From Bryum argenteum (lineage: Eukaryota; Streptophyta; Bryopsida; Bryales; Bryaceae): a stretch of DNA of 64,000 bases. Within the stretch, counting starts at the first letter, position 1; each line of letters opens with the position of its first letter. The stretch spans positions 7,360,727 through 7,424,726 of the forward strand of contig CM073327.1 of assembly GCA_037043015.1 (NCBI GenBank). Direction: 5' to 3'. The notes below the pieces were generated by a model. That model searched no databases and was not told the origin of the DNA. It was given only the letters and a program-made list of their open reading frames with translations. Both the position numbers and the translations under genes were made by a program. Positions 10,310-22,339 of this stretch are shown here, piece by piece.

Positions 10310-13300
10310 CTAAGTTGAAGGAGGACCTGGAGATTCTTCTTCTTCGTCACCCACAGGTCGTATCTCAGGCATAGGAGAGGAAGGCGCAGGCGCGGGAGGC
10401 TCGGTAGGTGGAGGCGGCAGGGACATGAGTGGTTGCAGAGAAGTGGGTATAGCCTGTGTAGCAGGAGTGGTTGCCATTGCCCGCACCGAAGATAATGCGT
10501 GGCCGGCCGTTAAACTCTCCATCATCTGCATCAAAGTGTCATGGCGTTCTTGTTCCCTCTTTTCGCGTTCCCGCTGCTCAAGGTTCTGCTGTTTGAGGAG
10601 CTCTTCCAACTTTTTCCGGTGTGCCATCTCCTCCTCAACCTTGCGCTGTAGTGCTGCCAATTCAGCACTCTCCTCGGCCTTGAACCTACTTGAGGGTGAG
10701 TCCCTCGACAGGGGATTACGTTTCCGCTTTGCACTCCCTCTGCCGCCTCCTCGCCCAGGAGCGGTATGCGACTCCTGCGGTGTCCGAGGGGTCGTGTCGA
10801 TTTCCATGTATTGCTCTTCGTCATCCCCTCCGGAACCAAGGCTGTAAGTGCTGCCTTCACCGTGAAGTTGCCTTCCACTTGACCCAGAGTCCTCCTGGTC
10901 GGGGACGTCCGCCTCATCGTCGAGGGCCTCGTCATCCAAAGACGCAAGGGCTTTGCGCTTGCCTTTTAAGAGCATGGCGCCAACCTCCGGGAACTCGACT
11001 TTGTCGACAAAATACCCGTTCACGGAGAAGTCAGTTGGATCAAGAGTAAGCCCTTCATTGTACGCCTGGTCGATGTCCTCTCTATCTTCGGCGTCGAATA
11101 TAGCGTAGGCGTCGAGAGACAACATCTACAAAGAAAACACTGCAGCTTAAAAAACTGATTAAAGAACTAACTAAAGCGGAAATGATTTGAAAACAAGCTT
11201 GACAGTTTAGCTCGAGTCGAGCTAAACTGCAATGACAGTTTAGCTCGACTCGAGCTAAACTGTTGGGTTTCCTATGCTACAGCGAAGCTTACCATGCTTG
11301 CGCAGACTGCTTTCCCGCCGGCGTAGACAAGAAAAATGTTTTCTTGCTCAACGCAGAAAAGCTGGATGACCTGCAAATAAAAATCCATCCTTAACTCGAT
11401 CGGGTACATGTGGTACCGTGATTTGTTGTACTTCCGCGGCTTCTCGTAAAGCGCGTGCTTTGGAGCGCGATACTCGGCCTGAGGCATACGCGCGAGGTTC
11501 ACGTTCCCCCTGAGCATGAATAGAAGTCGCACAGGCTCTGAGGCTTGCTTCGCTTTCGCGTTGTATCCAGCGAGCCGTTCGTTCGGGGATGGATAGTACA
11601 TCGACGGGATGAGCTTATAATTCCCTGGGAAGAATGCAGGATTAGTCGCAAACGCCTCAACTTGCGCGTATTCACTCTTACCCCCGCAAATAAATAACCA
11701 GCAGGGAACATCTTTCAGAGCTGGCTTGTTCTGTGACGACAAGATCGCCATGAACATTTCGAAGAATGGGTGTTCAGGCGAGGAATCAGCTGAGGTACTA
11801 CAACTACCCGGAACCAATCTGAAGTCGATAATTCCGACATTCATCTCGGGTGCAGGTTCTGGCCATTTGTTCTCAGGCCAATCTTTTAGCCTCTGTGGTG
11901 TTTTGCGCTCGAAGGAACGGAATATTAGAGTACCAACAGGGCCAGTAAACTTCTCGCGCTTCTCCAGAAACACCTCGAAGAACCTCTTCGCGTAGGGAGA
12001 GAGATCTTCACAGCTGGTATTCCTGTGTTGGGTTTGCCTCTGATCTGCGTAGTACTTATCAGGAATCCCCCATTCCAAGAGTGCGCGCTTTGAGGCCTTC
12101 GTGACGTGGAAGTCTTTCTTGAATTTCTTCCACGCTTCCACGTCGAACTCGTTGTTCTTGAAGATTCCAAGTTGAGGTCTGATCTTGTGGATCTGAAGCT
12201 GGGCGGTCGCCTTACGCTTCAACCATTCAACGTACTCCTTCAGGGAGTAGCAATCTTCAAGAAGGGTTACCGGTTGTTTGAGTGTAACCTTCGGGTACTC
12301 CAGTTTTCGCGACGGACCTGACCTATTCAACATATGTGAACAGAGTTTTCTATGGTCTGACTCGGAAAGGTTACCGAGGTTCTTAAAAAATTCCCTGGAC
12401 AAGGTTTGATCGCTGTCAGGTTTGAACCCTGGCTTGTCACACAGCTGCCTCAAGGAGTAGGGGTCGATAAGGGTCCCCTGGGCGACACTACCAATCAACT
12501 CTACCCACAGGTTCCACAGATCTTCAGGGAAGGTGATAATCTTCAGCTCATTCGTGAGGGACAAGACCTTGTGCTTCACCTCTCCTTGGGCCTTGGCAAC
12601 ATCAATCATGGCAAACCTATGTCGAATGGAGTCCACGAATTTCTGCAGTACCACAAGTAATGTAAGATGCCAGAGTAAAAGACAGCGGTAACTTTAGCTT
12701 TCGTGTGCATCTGGAATACGAGAGCTGAATATATGTTTGGTTTCTCAAGCCACGACAGTTTAGCTCGAGTCGAGCTAAACTGCAATGCCAGTTTAGCTCG
12801 GGTCGAGCTAAACTGCAATGACAGTTTAGCTCGACTCGAGCTAAACTGTCACCGGGAACAATTTGCTAAAATAGAAGGTAGATATGTGATGCAATATGAG
12901 GTAATACTTACGTCAAAATTTGCGAATTGTGACACAACTCGCTTTGTTTGCACACGCTTATCCGCCACCCCAGCTGCTGCATGTCTGTTCGCTGGGCGCC
13001 CGTAGTTCTCCCACACAGTGCGGGCGGCAAGGATGTTCGAAGCCCATGTCGGCTTAAATGGAGTGAAGTGGTTCACCCTGTTGTAGAACGCCGATATCTT
13101 GCGGAGCTTTGCTTCATCCTTTGTCCAAACTACGAAAGCTGACCATACCCGGAAGAACTTGCGAATTGTTTCTGGGACTTTGGACTCAAGCATCTGCTTC
13201 GAGGCTGCAACACTGTGTTGGCCGTTGATGATCCAGAACTCGCAATCCTGCATATCTTCCAGGCCGTTCGGCTTCACATCCAGTTTCGGCATGACGCAGA

Positions 13301-15539
13301 GCGTTTGCTTCTGCGACCTGTCGGGCATATTGATGAGATAATTCATCAAGTCCGTCTTGCCCTTTTTCTCGAAAGCCCGAATGGTCCATTCGGGAGGGGA
13401 CTCGATCATCTTCATCGTGTCGACCTCTATCTTCGTGTCAAGTTTTGGAAAGACGAAGCAGTCCTGACAGTCCGTGAAGAACTTCTGATAGATGAGGTTG
13501 ACGTTCTCGAAGTCGATCTCCTCCACGGTATTAACGTTCTTTGGAATGCATTGAATAGCATCGTTCAAAGCCGTTAAAGCATCATCTTCGGGGATGAGCA
13601 TGCTCTTCTTTTTCTTCCCCACGTCTGACTTTTTCACGGGAGCTTCTCTCTTCATTACAGGCGAGTCAGTAGTCGTTGTGGTTGTTGGGGTAGGCCTTCT
13701 AGCTCGTAACGTGCGTGTTGGGGTCCTGCTCTGTACGCCGCTTCCCGTTGCCGTCAGCCCAGAGCCCTCCAGTGGAGCTTTTCCTTTTAGGTGTATCGTC
13801 TTCGCCAGAATGTCTGCGTGTGTAAGAGCCGAGACTACAGATCGCAGTTTGATTGCGAGCTGCTTGGCCTTGAGATCTCCCCCCTGTTTCGTATGCCATA
13901 CTTTTGTAAGCATATCTTGTTTCAATGTGGTTTTTATTTCATCGAAACTCGACGGCTCTAAACTCTCCACCATCTTGCTCAAGTCAAAACGAGTCTGTTT
14001 GATATCTATCAGTATGGTGTAGTTGTATGCTTGCTCCTTGTCCTTCTCCTTGAAGGTTGTTAATGTGGCTATGATCTCCTTCTCCGATTCGTGGTCGATG
14101 TCAGTGACCTTCGAGTCAATGTCGACGTACATGGGGTCTTCTACATTTCCTTTGTAGGTCACGACGAGGGTGAGGAATGATGTCCAGGGAATCCATCTCG
14201 CAGACCAGGCTACAACTTTGGATGCGTCCTTGAATTCCCAACAGTCCAACTGCTTCGTGTCGTCGCCATCGTCCTCTTCAATATCCGATGGCCGAAGCTT
14301 GAAGAAGTGTTGGAGCGCTTCCTGAACTCTTGCTTTCTCCTGACTGTAATGTGGAAGTGTTAGCTGATTGTAATGGTCTGGGTAAACATGAAGCTTATTT
14401 TATCGTTTCTAGTTTTACTTGCAGTTTAGCTCGAGTCGAGCTAAACTGTAGCATAGCGGTTTCTTAGCTGAATAAATCGATGAGCTAAATCTGACGATTC
14501 AAGCTACCACGGTATCTTTACGTCAAATATTAGCCTAAACCTACATTATTTTTCTGCGTCGGAAGTTTTTGTTTTTCAACTATTTAGTCACATCTATCGG
14601 ATTATCCACAGTTTAGCTCGAGTCGAGCTAAACTGTTGAGACATGTGTCAACTACAGTTTAGCTCGAGTCGAGCTAAACTGTAGGATGATTCATGGTCAA
14701 ATTGCATATTACTGTTATTTAGTTTCGGTTAGCTGAAGTAAAACTATCTTTACGTTGCCAGCAGTTTAGCTCGACTCGAGCTAAACTGTCAAGGCTTGTG
14801 TTAACTACAGTTTAGCTCGAGTCGAGCTAAACTGTAGACTGCTTTTTTGTCAAGTTTCATAGTTCTGTTATTTAGTTTCGGTAAGTCCTAGCCAGTTGTC
14901 TACGTCGTGAAGATAGTTTCCGTTGCCAGCAGTTTAGCTCGAGTCAAGCTAAACTGTCAGGGCGTGTGCCGGATACAGTTTAGCTCGGGTCGAGCTAAAC
15001 TGTCAAGGCTTGTGTTAACTACGTTTAGCTCGAGTCGAGCTAAACTGTAGACTGATTCATTATTTTTGTTATTTAATTTGGGCATGCTTAAGTCCTAGAC
15101 CCTGGACTACGTCGTGAAAATTTTTTTACGTTGCCAGCAGTTTAGCTCGAGCCGAGCTAAACTGTCAAGGCATGTGCCGTCTGCAGTTTAGCTCGACTCG
15201 AGCTAAACTGTCAAGGCTTGTGTTAACTACAGTTTAGCTCGAGTCGAGCTAAACTGTAGACTGATTTATTATTTGAGTTATTTAGTTTCGGCATGCTTAA
15301 GTCCTAGACCCTGGACTACGTTGTGATGTTTTTTTACGTTGCAAGCAGTTTAGCTCGAGCCGAGCTAAAGCTGACCAGCGCGTCGTGCGGATACGATTTT
15401 AGCTCGAGTCGAGCTAAATCGTATCCGCACACGCCGCCCGACGTTTCTCGACTCGAGCTAAACTGAAGTGGGGACCCACGTAATTGTTGGTGAACTAGTA
15501 CTCTGGAAGGATTTTTATTGAGCATCACCTGTCTGCCAT
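10310..15539 (-). CDS. ParB-like / methyltransferase-like protein of the giant element (4 exons)
   Basis: Exons on the minus strand: 15529-15539, 12912-14343, 11293-12642 and 10310-11125. All junctions have GT-AG borders and keep phase, giving about 1202 residues without a stop. The first exon codes MAD and ends in phase with the second (SQEKARVQEALQHFF). The middle of exon 2 is basic and Thr/Pro-rich (a likely nuclear signal). Its end carries CEFWIINGQHSVAAS, like the GQHR-type motif of ParB/DndB-like domains. Exon 3 ends with HALYEKPRKYNKSRYHMYP, then DFYLQVIQLF and IFLVYAGGKAVCASM. This resembles the C-terminal half of N4/N6 DNA methyltransferases (EKP...H, then the FxGxG loop), but no DPPY motif is seen, so catalysis is doubtful. 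Exon 4 is acidic and then coiled-coil (ELAALQRKVEEEMAHRKKLE) with a Pro-rich tail. All three introns are filled with the 27-bp palindrome. The gene model is firm; the domain calls are by eye. Confidence 0.7.
11203..11262. repeat. Two 27-bp palindromes in intron 3
   Basis: Copies at 11203-11229 (centre G) and 11236-11262 (centre C), 33 bp apart start to start with spacer CAATGA. Both lie in the 167-bp intron 11126-11292 of the ParB-like gene. Confidence 0.95.
12756..12848. repeat. Three 27-bp palindromes in intron 2
   Basis: Copies at 12756, 12789 and 12822, spaced exactly 33 bp, with spacers CAATGC and CAATGA. The middle copy has one arm change (CTCGG). All lie in the 269-bp intron 12643-12911. 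Confidence 0.95.
14422..15464. repeat. Palindrome array in intron 1 (14 copies, 46-bp pairs in a longer tandem repeat)
   Basis: Copies begin at 14422, 14609, 14655, 14762, 14808, 14930, 14976, 15022, 15138, 15184, 15230, 15346, 15395 and 15440; the last three are imperfect. Within clusters the step is 46 bp. Clusters repeat every 150-210 bp together with conserved flanks (ACGTTGCCAG before, TTATTTAGTTTCGG after, and the spacer TCAAGGCTTGTGTTAACTA). The copy at 15395 has longer arms (15385-15430). The whole array sits inside intron 1 (14344-15528) of the ParB-like gene. Confidence 0.95.
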
Positions 15540-17402
15540 TTTGCTACTGTACTCGCCAATGGACTTGTTTGATACACTTGTCGGGCTTGACGTGCACAAG
15601 CCAAGGATTGGTTATCTATCGAAGATATTTGAGGAAGTATGTTTGTTTCTGAGCAATTGTGGTGAATTATCGGCTGGAGATTCAAAAAATGGCATGGGGA
15701 TTTGTATTCAGAGTTGAATGCAAGTTTAGCTCGAAGACAAAGCCTGGTTTCCCCATTACGAGACGACTCAATCCAACACATGTTGCATCTACTGTCATCT
15801 TTCTTTCGAAAGCTAAAATTGAAAATCAAACATGTACGAGCCCCAACAACAATGCATCTTCAAAAGGAAATTCTTTTTCAGATAACAAACATCAAGTTTT
15901 ATAGGGCACATACATAAACGGAATGAAGAATGAAATTGCTATTGTAAGATACAGAAAAGAACATGACAAGCAATGCAGAACAACAAAAACAGGATTCAAC
16001 TCGAAACAAATTACCAAACAACATGACGGATTGATTGTAACAAAGGCTATTGTCTTACCTTATCTCACTCTTCTTCAATTTACGCTAATCCCTACGTGCA
16101 GCCACCAATTGAATCTCCTCCCCGTCCAATTCCTACCTGAGATTCAGCAATTGATATCATTTACATGCTCGCTTTCCTCATCAACGTAATCGAATTGCAG
16201 AATTGAACACAATTCATTTGCTAAACCCTAATTTCAAAATGCTTTAATACATTTCTGGCGAGGTACCTCACAAATTAACAATTCAAACATTCTTTCATAA
16301 TCTTTCATAATCTTTCATAATCTTTCATAATCTTTCATAATCTTTCATAATCTGCGGTCGAGCATGTTTCTTACCTGAGAATCGGTAATCGGTGGCGACC
16401 CCAACTGCGGTATTGTCACCAAAAAAAAGAATGTAAACCAACGACGGAACGATCACGAAAAGCAATGGACTGCCGGCGCCCCGCTCCACCGACTCCCGCT
16501 GCGCGAACGAGCAGCTCACACCGCCTCACAAACAACTTGCTGCCGAACGATCACGAAAACTCCAGCCGAAATCCGAAATTGCCAGACAACCACCTCAGAA
16601 AGCACTTGCTGCCGAAGGAGCAGCTCCTTCACCGTCGGTAACGCGACGATGCAAACCTCCTTAGTGTGCGACTAAAACCGCCGGAAACGAGCCCTAAACC
16701 CTAGCCGGTGCACTCCTCTGCTTGAACTCCAGCCGAAATCCCCTCCGCCGAACCCCACGCCGGAGCACTCAGACGAACGGCCCTCCGCAGAACCCCACGC
16801 GGGAGCACTCCTCCGCTTGAGCGCCGGTCACTCCTCCGATACAGCGCCGGTGCAGTCCTCCCCTCCGCCGAACCCGCCGGTGCTCTCCTCCGCTTGAGCG
16901 CCGGTGCAGTCCTCCCCTTCCGCCGAACCCCACGCCGGTGCTCTCCTCCGCTTGAGCGCCGGTGCACTCCTCCGATTCAGCGCCGGTGCAGTCCTCCCCT
17001 CCGCCGAACCCCTACGCCGGTAAACTCCTCGACAGCAGCACACCGCCTGATGCCGCGACATTCATGGCGTGCACTCCCCGACAGCAGCAAACCGCAGACC
17101 ACCTCCACTCCGCCGAACAAGCCAAATGAAAATGGCGGCAAAATGTCGCGCAAAAGAACTCCCGCCGACAAACTCCCCTCCTCCGAACGTGAAATGGCGG
17201 CAAAAAGAGTCGCGCGCCAAACGCAATGGAGGAACTCAGCGAGAGCAGAAAACGGCAAAACACTCAGCAATGGAGGAATGGACTCAGCAAGACCAGAAAA
17301 CGACAAACAAAGCAGCGAGAGCAAATGAGGTGCAACGGAGGAGATAGGAGAGGAAATGGCGGCGGTGATGGTACATCATGACACAATCATGAGGCGCATT
17401 TC
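15540..17402. other. Upstream of the ParB-like gene; low-complexity DNA
   Basis: This stretch holds the presumed 5' leader and promoter of the minus-strand gene (start context GCAAAATGGC at 15539). A 10-bp unit TCTTTCATAA is repeated six times at 16291-16350. A GC-rich minisatellite with CGCCGGTGCA/TCCTCCGCTTGAG units follows at about 16690-17030. Frames through the minisatellite are Arg/Pro/Ser-rich on both strands and look like by-products. No recognisable gene. Confidence 0.6.
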
Positions 17403-17502
17403 CATGCCCATGATCATGTGCATGGGCATGGTTATGTACATGGTCATGCGAACATACATGGCCATGTACATGACCATGCCCATGCACATGATCATGGGCA
17501 TG
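17403..17502. repeat. CATG-rich long hairpin
   Basis: Two 41-bp arms (17403-17443 and 17462-17502) are reverse complements at 40 of 41 positions, separated by an 18-bp loop; the next outer pair also matches. The arms consist of CATG steps. The element could fold as DNA or RNA; no mature small RNA can be inferred from sequence alone. Confidence 0.9.
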
Positions 17503-20500
17503 GCAACTTTTTTAATCCGAAATTCATTTGTGTAAATTTTTTAACATTTTAACTAAATTTTTCACTAATTTTTTGACTAATTTTTTTACATTTTAACTAA
17601 CTTTTTCACTAATTTTGTGACTAATGTTTTTACATTTTAACTAAATTTTTCAGTACTAATGTTTTGACTAATTTTTTCAGTAAGTCTTGGCTAAGTTTTC
17701 ACTAAGATATGACAATTAATACTTTGGTAGAAGTTTTTGGCCAAGTTTTGACTACGTAAACGTGAAGGTTTTCAATACAAGTTTTTGACTAAATTATGAC
17801 TAAGTATAGTACTCTAAAGTACTCTAAATATTTGATTTAGAACACGATAATTTTAGAACTTGTAAACAAAATTCTATCATGTTGGGTTTTTATCACCTAC
17901 TAATGATATGTCTGAAAAACCATTTTAGAGTCTAAATACCTCTATATGAGGCTATTCACTTTCTAATTGTTGTGTTATATTTTGATTACCAGAGTACAGC
18001 TATACTATATTTGTACAACGTACCTTCCCATACATATTAATTTCTTATATTTTTAAAGTATGTACTATCTTCAGATGAGCGATATTTCCAAGTACATGAA
18101 ATAGTCTGACTGTATAAACAAATATAACCATAAATATATAGCAAAAGTTCTTAAATACGAGAATATTCTTCTTGTACTCTAGTCACATAGAGTAAAGTAG
18201 GAAAAGATCTAAGCGTTTAGTACCCAATGAGAACAGTTGCTATTAAACAAGAAATATATATTTTTATTAAATTAGAAATAAAAATAATCACTCTCAATCA
18301 CTACATGTATAGAAAAAAAACACACACACACACACGAGAATAAAATAAGAATCTAATCTTTGGTGAATAGCTTATTTTGGTATTAGTCGCTAATAAACAA
18401 TACACTTTAAATGAATATTTATTTTTTTTGAATAAGAAAATAATACATATATTATTAAATAAATACATTATTCAATACAAACAGTATTTATTTTATGACG
18501 TTTATTTTGGATTTAGTCATTAATACATATATATTCTAAGAAATGATTAGATTCTATATAAATTTATTATTTGAAAATAGGGGTTTAAATTATTTATTAT
18601 TTCGGAATAAGTTATTTAGATACTATTTGTATCAATTAAAAGATTATTGGATACAGGGGCAATGGTAAGCTTGGGGTATCACTTTTTGGACACACTAATT
18701 AGGTTATTTTTATTGAAAGCCTCCAAAGTTTGTCTAATTTATTCATTTTAATCAAGTAAAAAGACCCTAAAATAGAAAATAAAATATCATGCACCTCACT
18801 GAAATCAAAGTATATATGCCTATAGATTTTCTCTTAGATTTTTTATTTTTTTTGGATCCATTCATAGATGAGGGAAAAAGTGCTGAATTTGGGGATTTGC
18901 AGGCATTATAGTGCACAATGAATTAATTTTTTTATTATTAAATAAATTATTTTGTATTCTATACAAGAAGATGTAGGTCATATTCAAAAATCATATTAAA
19001 ATAAAAATGGTTGATATTCCATTTGCTTGGTTCTATGGATTTTAGGTTATTGGGACATGACTTACTTTTTCAACTAAAGAATCAAATAAAATTACTTCAA
19101 AATATTTTTTTTAATTTTTAATTTTTTTTCTTGATACATTATAAGTATAGACAACTAAAACCACATCTAATGAAGTCTTATTGTATTACAGTTTAAAAAT
19201 GGATATGTTTGACACACCAGCATAGAGTGCAATTGTTCATGGGACAACCTTTTTGGGTACCCCAACCAGACCATCACCCACAGATAATTTGAAAGTATTA
19301 GAAATTTTATAGACTATTTATTAAAAATACTAAGGTAAATATAAGTATAAATATTAATATTAATATAGATATAAAAATGACTTGATGAACACAACATACA
19401 ATATCTTATAATTCTAGTATTTAGTAGATAACTATGAATAAACAAATCCTTTAATACACATATTATTTGCTAACAAAAAGCTATTGATTAGAATATTTTA
19501 TATATATATATATGTCATAGTATATTACTTTAAATGAGTTACCTAATAGATTATCTAACAATAGATTATATAATACAGTCACCTGTTATTTGAAAATGTG
19601 TTGATATTGAATAGAGTTTTCATTCAAGAGATACTTTATATATAAATTAGTATGAAATTTTCATATTTTCATATGATTATAAATGAAGTAGTTAAAAGGA
19701 AAGTTGATATTAAAATATTAAGTAGAATAATATTTAAAAAATTAAAGTTTAAGACTATGTGATTCATAAATATTGGATGAAGTGTGAAAGACTGCACAAG
19801 TGCAATTTCAAATTTAAACATGTTAGTTAAAACACTTGAGTGTTGAGAAACTTAACGAACATGCTAGTACTGCTTAAATGAAATTCTAACATTAGTACCT
19901 ATATATAATGGCTATAAAGTTAAATTTACATGCTACAAGATATAAAATGCCAAATCTTAATACATTGATTATCGTTACATTCTGAAAATAAGAAAATTTG
20001 TAGTAGTTTATAATGTTGTTCATGATTAATCAATCCCTGAAATTATTCATTATTCTTCAAACTCATATCAAAATTTTGTTGTTCTTCGATAAACGGGCAA
20101 ATATGTTTATAATTGAGTTAGTAAATTATAAAGAAACTTTATTGTGAATACATAAATACAGCGACGAAGTTCATGATTTTCAAAGAAAAAATCAAGAGTT
20201 TGAATAATATCAATACTTATATTTGAGAATCTCGATCATGTAAATACTGTAAAATATGTTGTGAAAGTAAGAATTCGTAAAGAGTTTTACTACCATTGTC
20301 TTTGATGAATGCACAATGAAAGTACAATAGAGAAGACAACGATTTACAGTGTCAATATTTATTCCGCTAGATATGTTTTCTACTTCCTCTTTACAATGAT
20401 ATGTATGCCAGTTTATATTAATGGTATTAGAAGCAGCTCAACTAAAATGAAATACTTGGTTTTTGATAACCAAAATTCCTTCTCTTCAGCAAACACCTTG

Positions 20501-21235
20501 ATATCTTCTTTGGCGTCGTAGAGAATGATTTGTACGAGAATCTGATACGAACCACTAGAAATGATTGCGTTTAGTGATCAAGGCTTACAATGATTTTTAT
20601 AGTGCAAATGATGATTTGAGACATTGAAAGTGATTTTAGGATAATAATTCATAGGTAGTTTGGAAGTTATCTAGATGTTGCACAACACATACAATTTCAA
20701 TATTACTGATCTTATATGAACGCATTATTAATATTTCATACATGCATATTTGAAAAGAAGAAATGATTGATATTTGCAATTGATTTTCTACATTTCAATA
20801 CAGAATCAACTTGTAATAATGAAAATCTACAAATAAAATTAAATCGCACAAAAGAAATGTTATTTCGGTAAGCTTAATGTTAACAAAATTCAATATTATA
20901 TACATAACAATGAGCGTGTATACATTGACATCAAGTTTAAATACTTAACTTATAAACATCAAAATTTCATATCTTATGTGTTCCAAGGTGAATTTAGCAT
21001 GTTATATAAATAGACTTATCAAATTGTACAAATTGGTCATCCTAAATTACTACGTAGGTTTCTTTAAGAATTCTAAGTTAAAACATCTGATATTATCAAT
21101 GCTATGAATAGCTGAAGCAATTCGATAGTCTAAAGAATATACCATGATTATATTTACATTGTAGGAATTTCTGTTTTGATATATATATATTTCATATATA
21201 AATAAATAGTATATAATGTAATATTTAATAAATCT
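17503..21235. other. AT-rich non-coding DNA
   Basis: Except for the 620-bp element at 18660-19279, this region shows only AT-rich sequence. A diverged tandem ACTAATTTTTT-type stretch lies at 17530-17700. I see no gene, and open frames are short and without recognisable features. Confidence 0.6.
18660..19279 (-). mobile_element. 620-bp inverted-end element, copy 1
   Basis: This matches 45328-45947 in reverse orientation over exactly 620 bp with about 98% identity by eye. The ends are imperfect inverted repeats: CAATGGTAAGCTTGGGGTA and GGGTGATGGTCTGGTTGGGG. No protein is encoded. It is probably a non-autonomous DNA element. A duplication of the target is not clear. Confidence 0.7.
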
Positions 21236-21445
21236 ATATTATATTATATTATATTATATTATATTATATTATATTATATTATATTATATTATATTATATT
21301 ATATTATATTATATTATATTATATTATATTATATTATATTATATTATATTATATTATATTATATTATATTATATTATATTATATTATATTATATTATATT
21401 ATATTATATTATATTATATTATATTATATTATATTATATTATATT
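21236..21445. repeat. ATATT microsatellite, left part
   Basis: About 42 perfect units of ATATT. The array resumes at 39592, on the other side of the nested hAT element, so one original array of about 320 bp was split by the insertion. Confidence 0.95.
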
Positions 21446-21449
21446 CGTG

Positions 21450-22140
21450 GTTGTCGGGACGATAGGACGGACGGCGGCCGGCCGACCATGGTCCTATCGT
21501 CCTCGGCCTAGGACTGTCGGTGTGATATAACGGGTTTTTATAATTTACCTAGGGTAAATTACCAAACAACAGCGGCCGACCGCACTTCGTCCCGTCCGCA
21601 CCGACATTACTTACTTATCCGACCGTTTGACGGCCGACCGCACTCCCGTCCGACTCCGACTGCCGACCGGTCCTGCCGGACCGACGTTCCCGAGGCCGAC
21701 CGGTGTGCGGTCGGGCGAGGTCGGCCGCCGACCGCCCCGAGACCAGAGGTCGGCCGACCGCCCCGAGACCGAGGTCGGCCGCCGACCGCCCCGAGACCGG
21801 CCGAGGTCGGCCGACCGCCCCGAGACTGGCCGAGGTCGGCCGCCGACCGGGCGACGACCGGCGAGGTCGGCCGCCGACCGGGTGACGACCGGTGAGGTCG
21901 GCGGCCGCCGGCCGGGTGACGACCGCGCGACGGCCGCCGACATTGCCGCGATCGGCAGTGTCACCGCCGATCACCAGCTATCGCGACCGCGAGGTCGGGC
22001 CCGACGGCCATGGCGACGGCAAGGTCGGCCGCCGATCACGCGCGACCGCCGAGGTCGGCCGGCTCCGGCTCTCGACCACTTGAATTCAACGGCAGAAATT
22101 CAAATTTCAACGGTCAAATTCGGGGTTGAAGGTATATAAG
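21450..22140 (+). promoter_or_regulatory. GC-rich CGGCCGACCG island and TATA box of the hAT gene
   Basis: Dense CGGCCGACCG/GAGGTCGGCCG repeats run to about 22080. TATATAAG follows at 22133-22140, about 200 bp before the transposase ATG. Frames through the island are low-complexity by-products. Confidence 0.65.
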
Positions 22141-22339
22141 AGAAGAGACACAAGGCCTCATTTCACTTCCGAATTGTGAATGCGACCCAAAGTCTCTCGA
22201 GCCGCATAACTTTATGTTATGTGTCCGTTGCTTGGTACATATTGAGTTCGGAAGTGCGAGTTCGTTTACGAACTCTTGACATTTTTTTCTACATATCTAT
22301 TACCACGTTTGATCATTTTGAGGTGTCCTACCTATCAAA

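Noticed and set aside
15659-15917. Coding frames upstream of exon 1 of the ParB-like gene
   Set aside because: On the opposite strand, no motif, no splice or promoter context; more likely 5' leader or promoter DNA.
16690-17350. Long overlapping frames on both strands in GC-rich DNA
   Set aside because: They follow a minisatellite with a short repeated unit, have low-complexity Arg/Pro/Ser composition and no conserved motif.
21611-22139. Open frames through the CGGCCGACCG islands (also at 29000, 32000, 34300 and 39000)
   Set aside because: Frames are open in several registers on both strands because the repeat lacks stop codons; products are Arg/Pro/Gly/Asp-rich filler.
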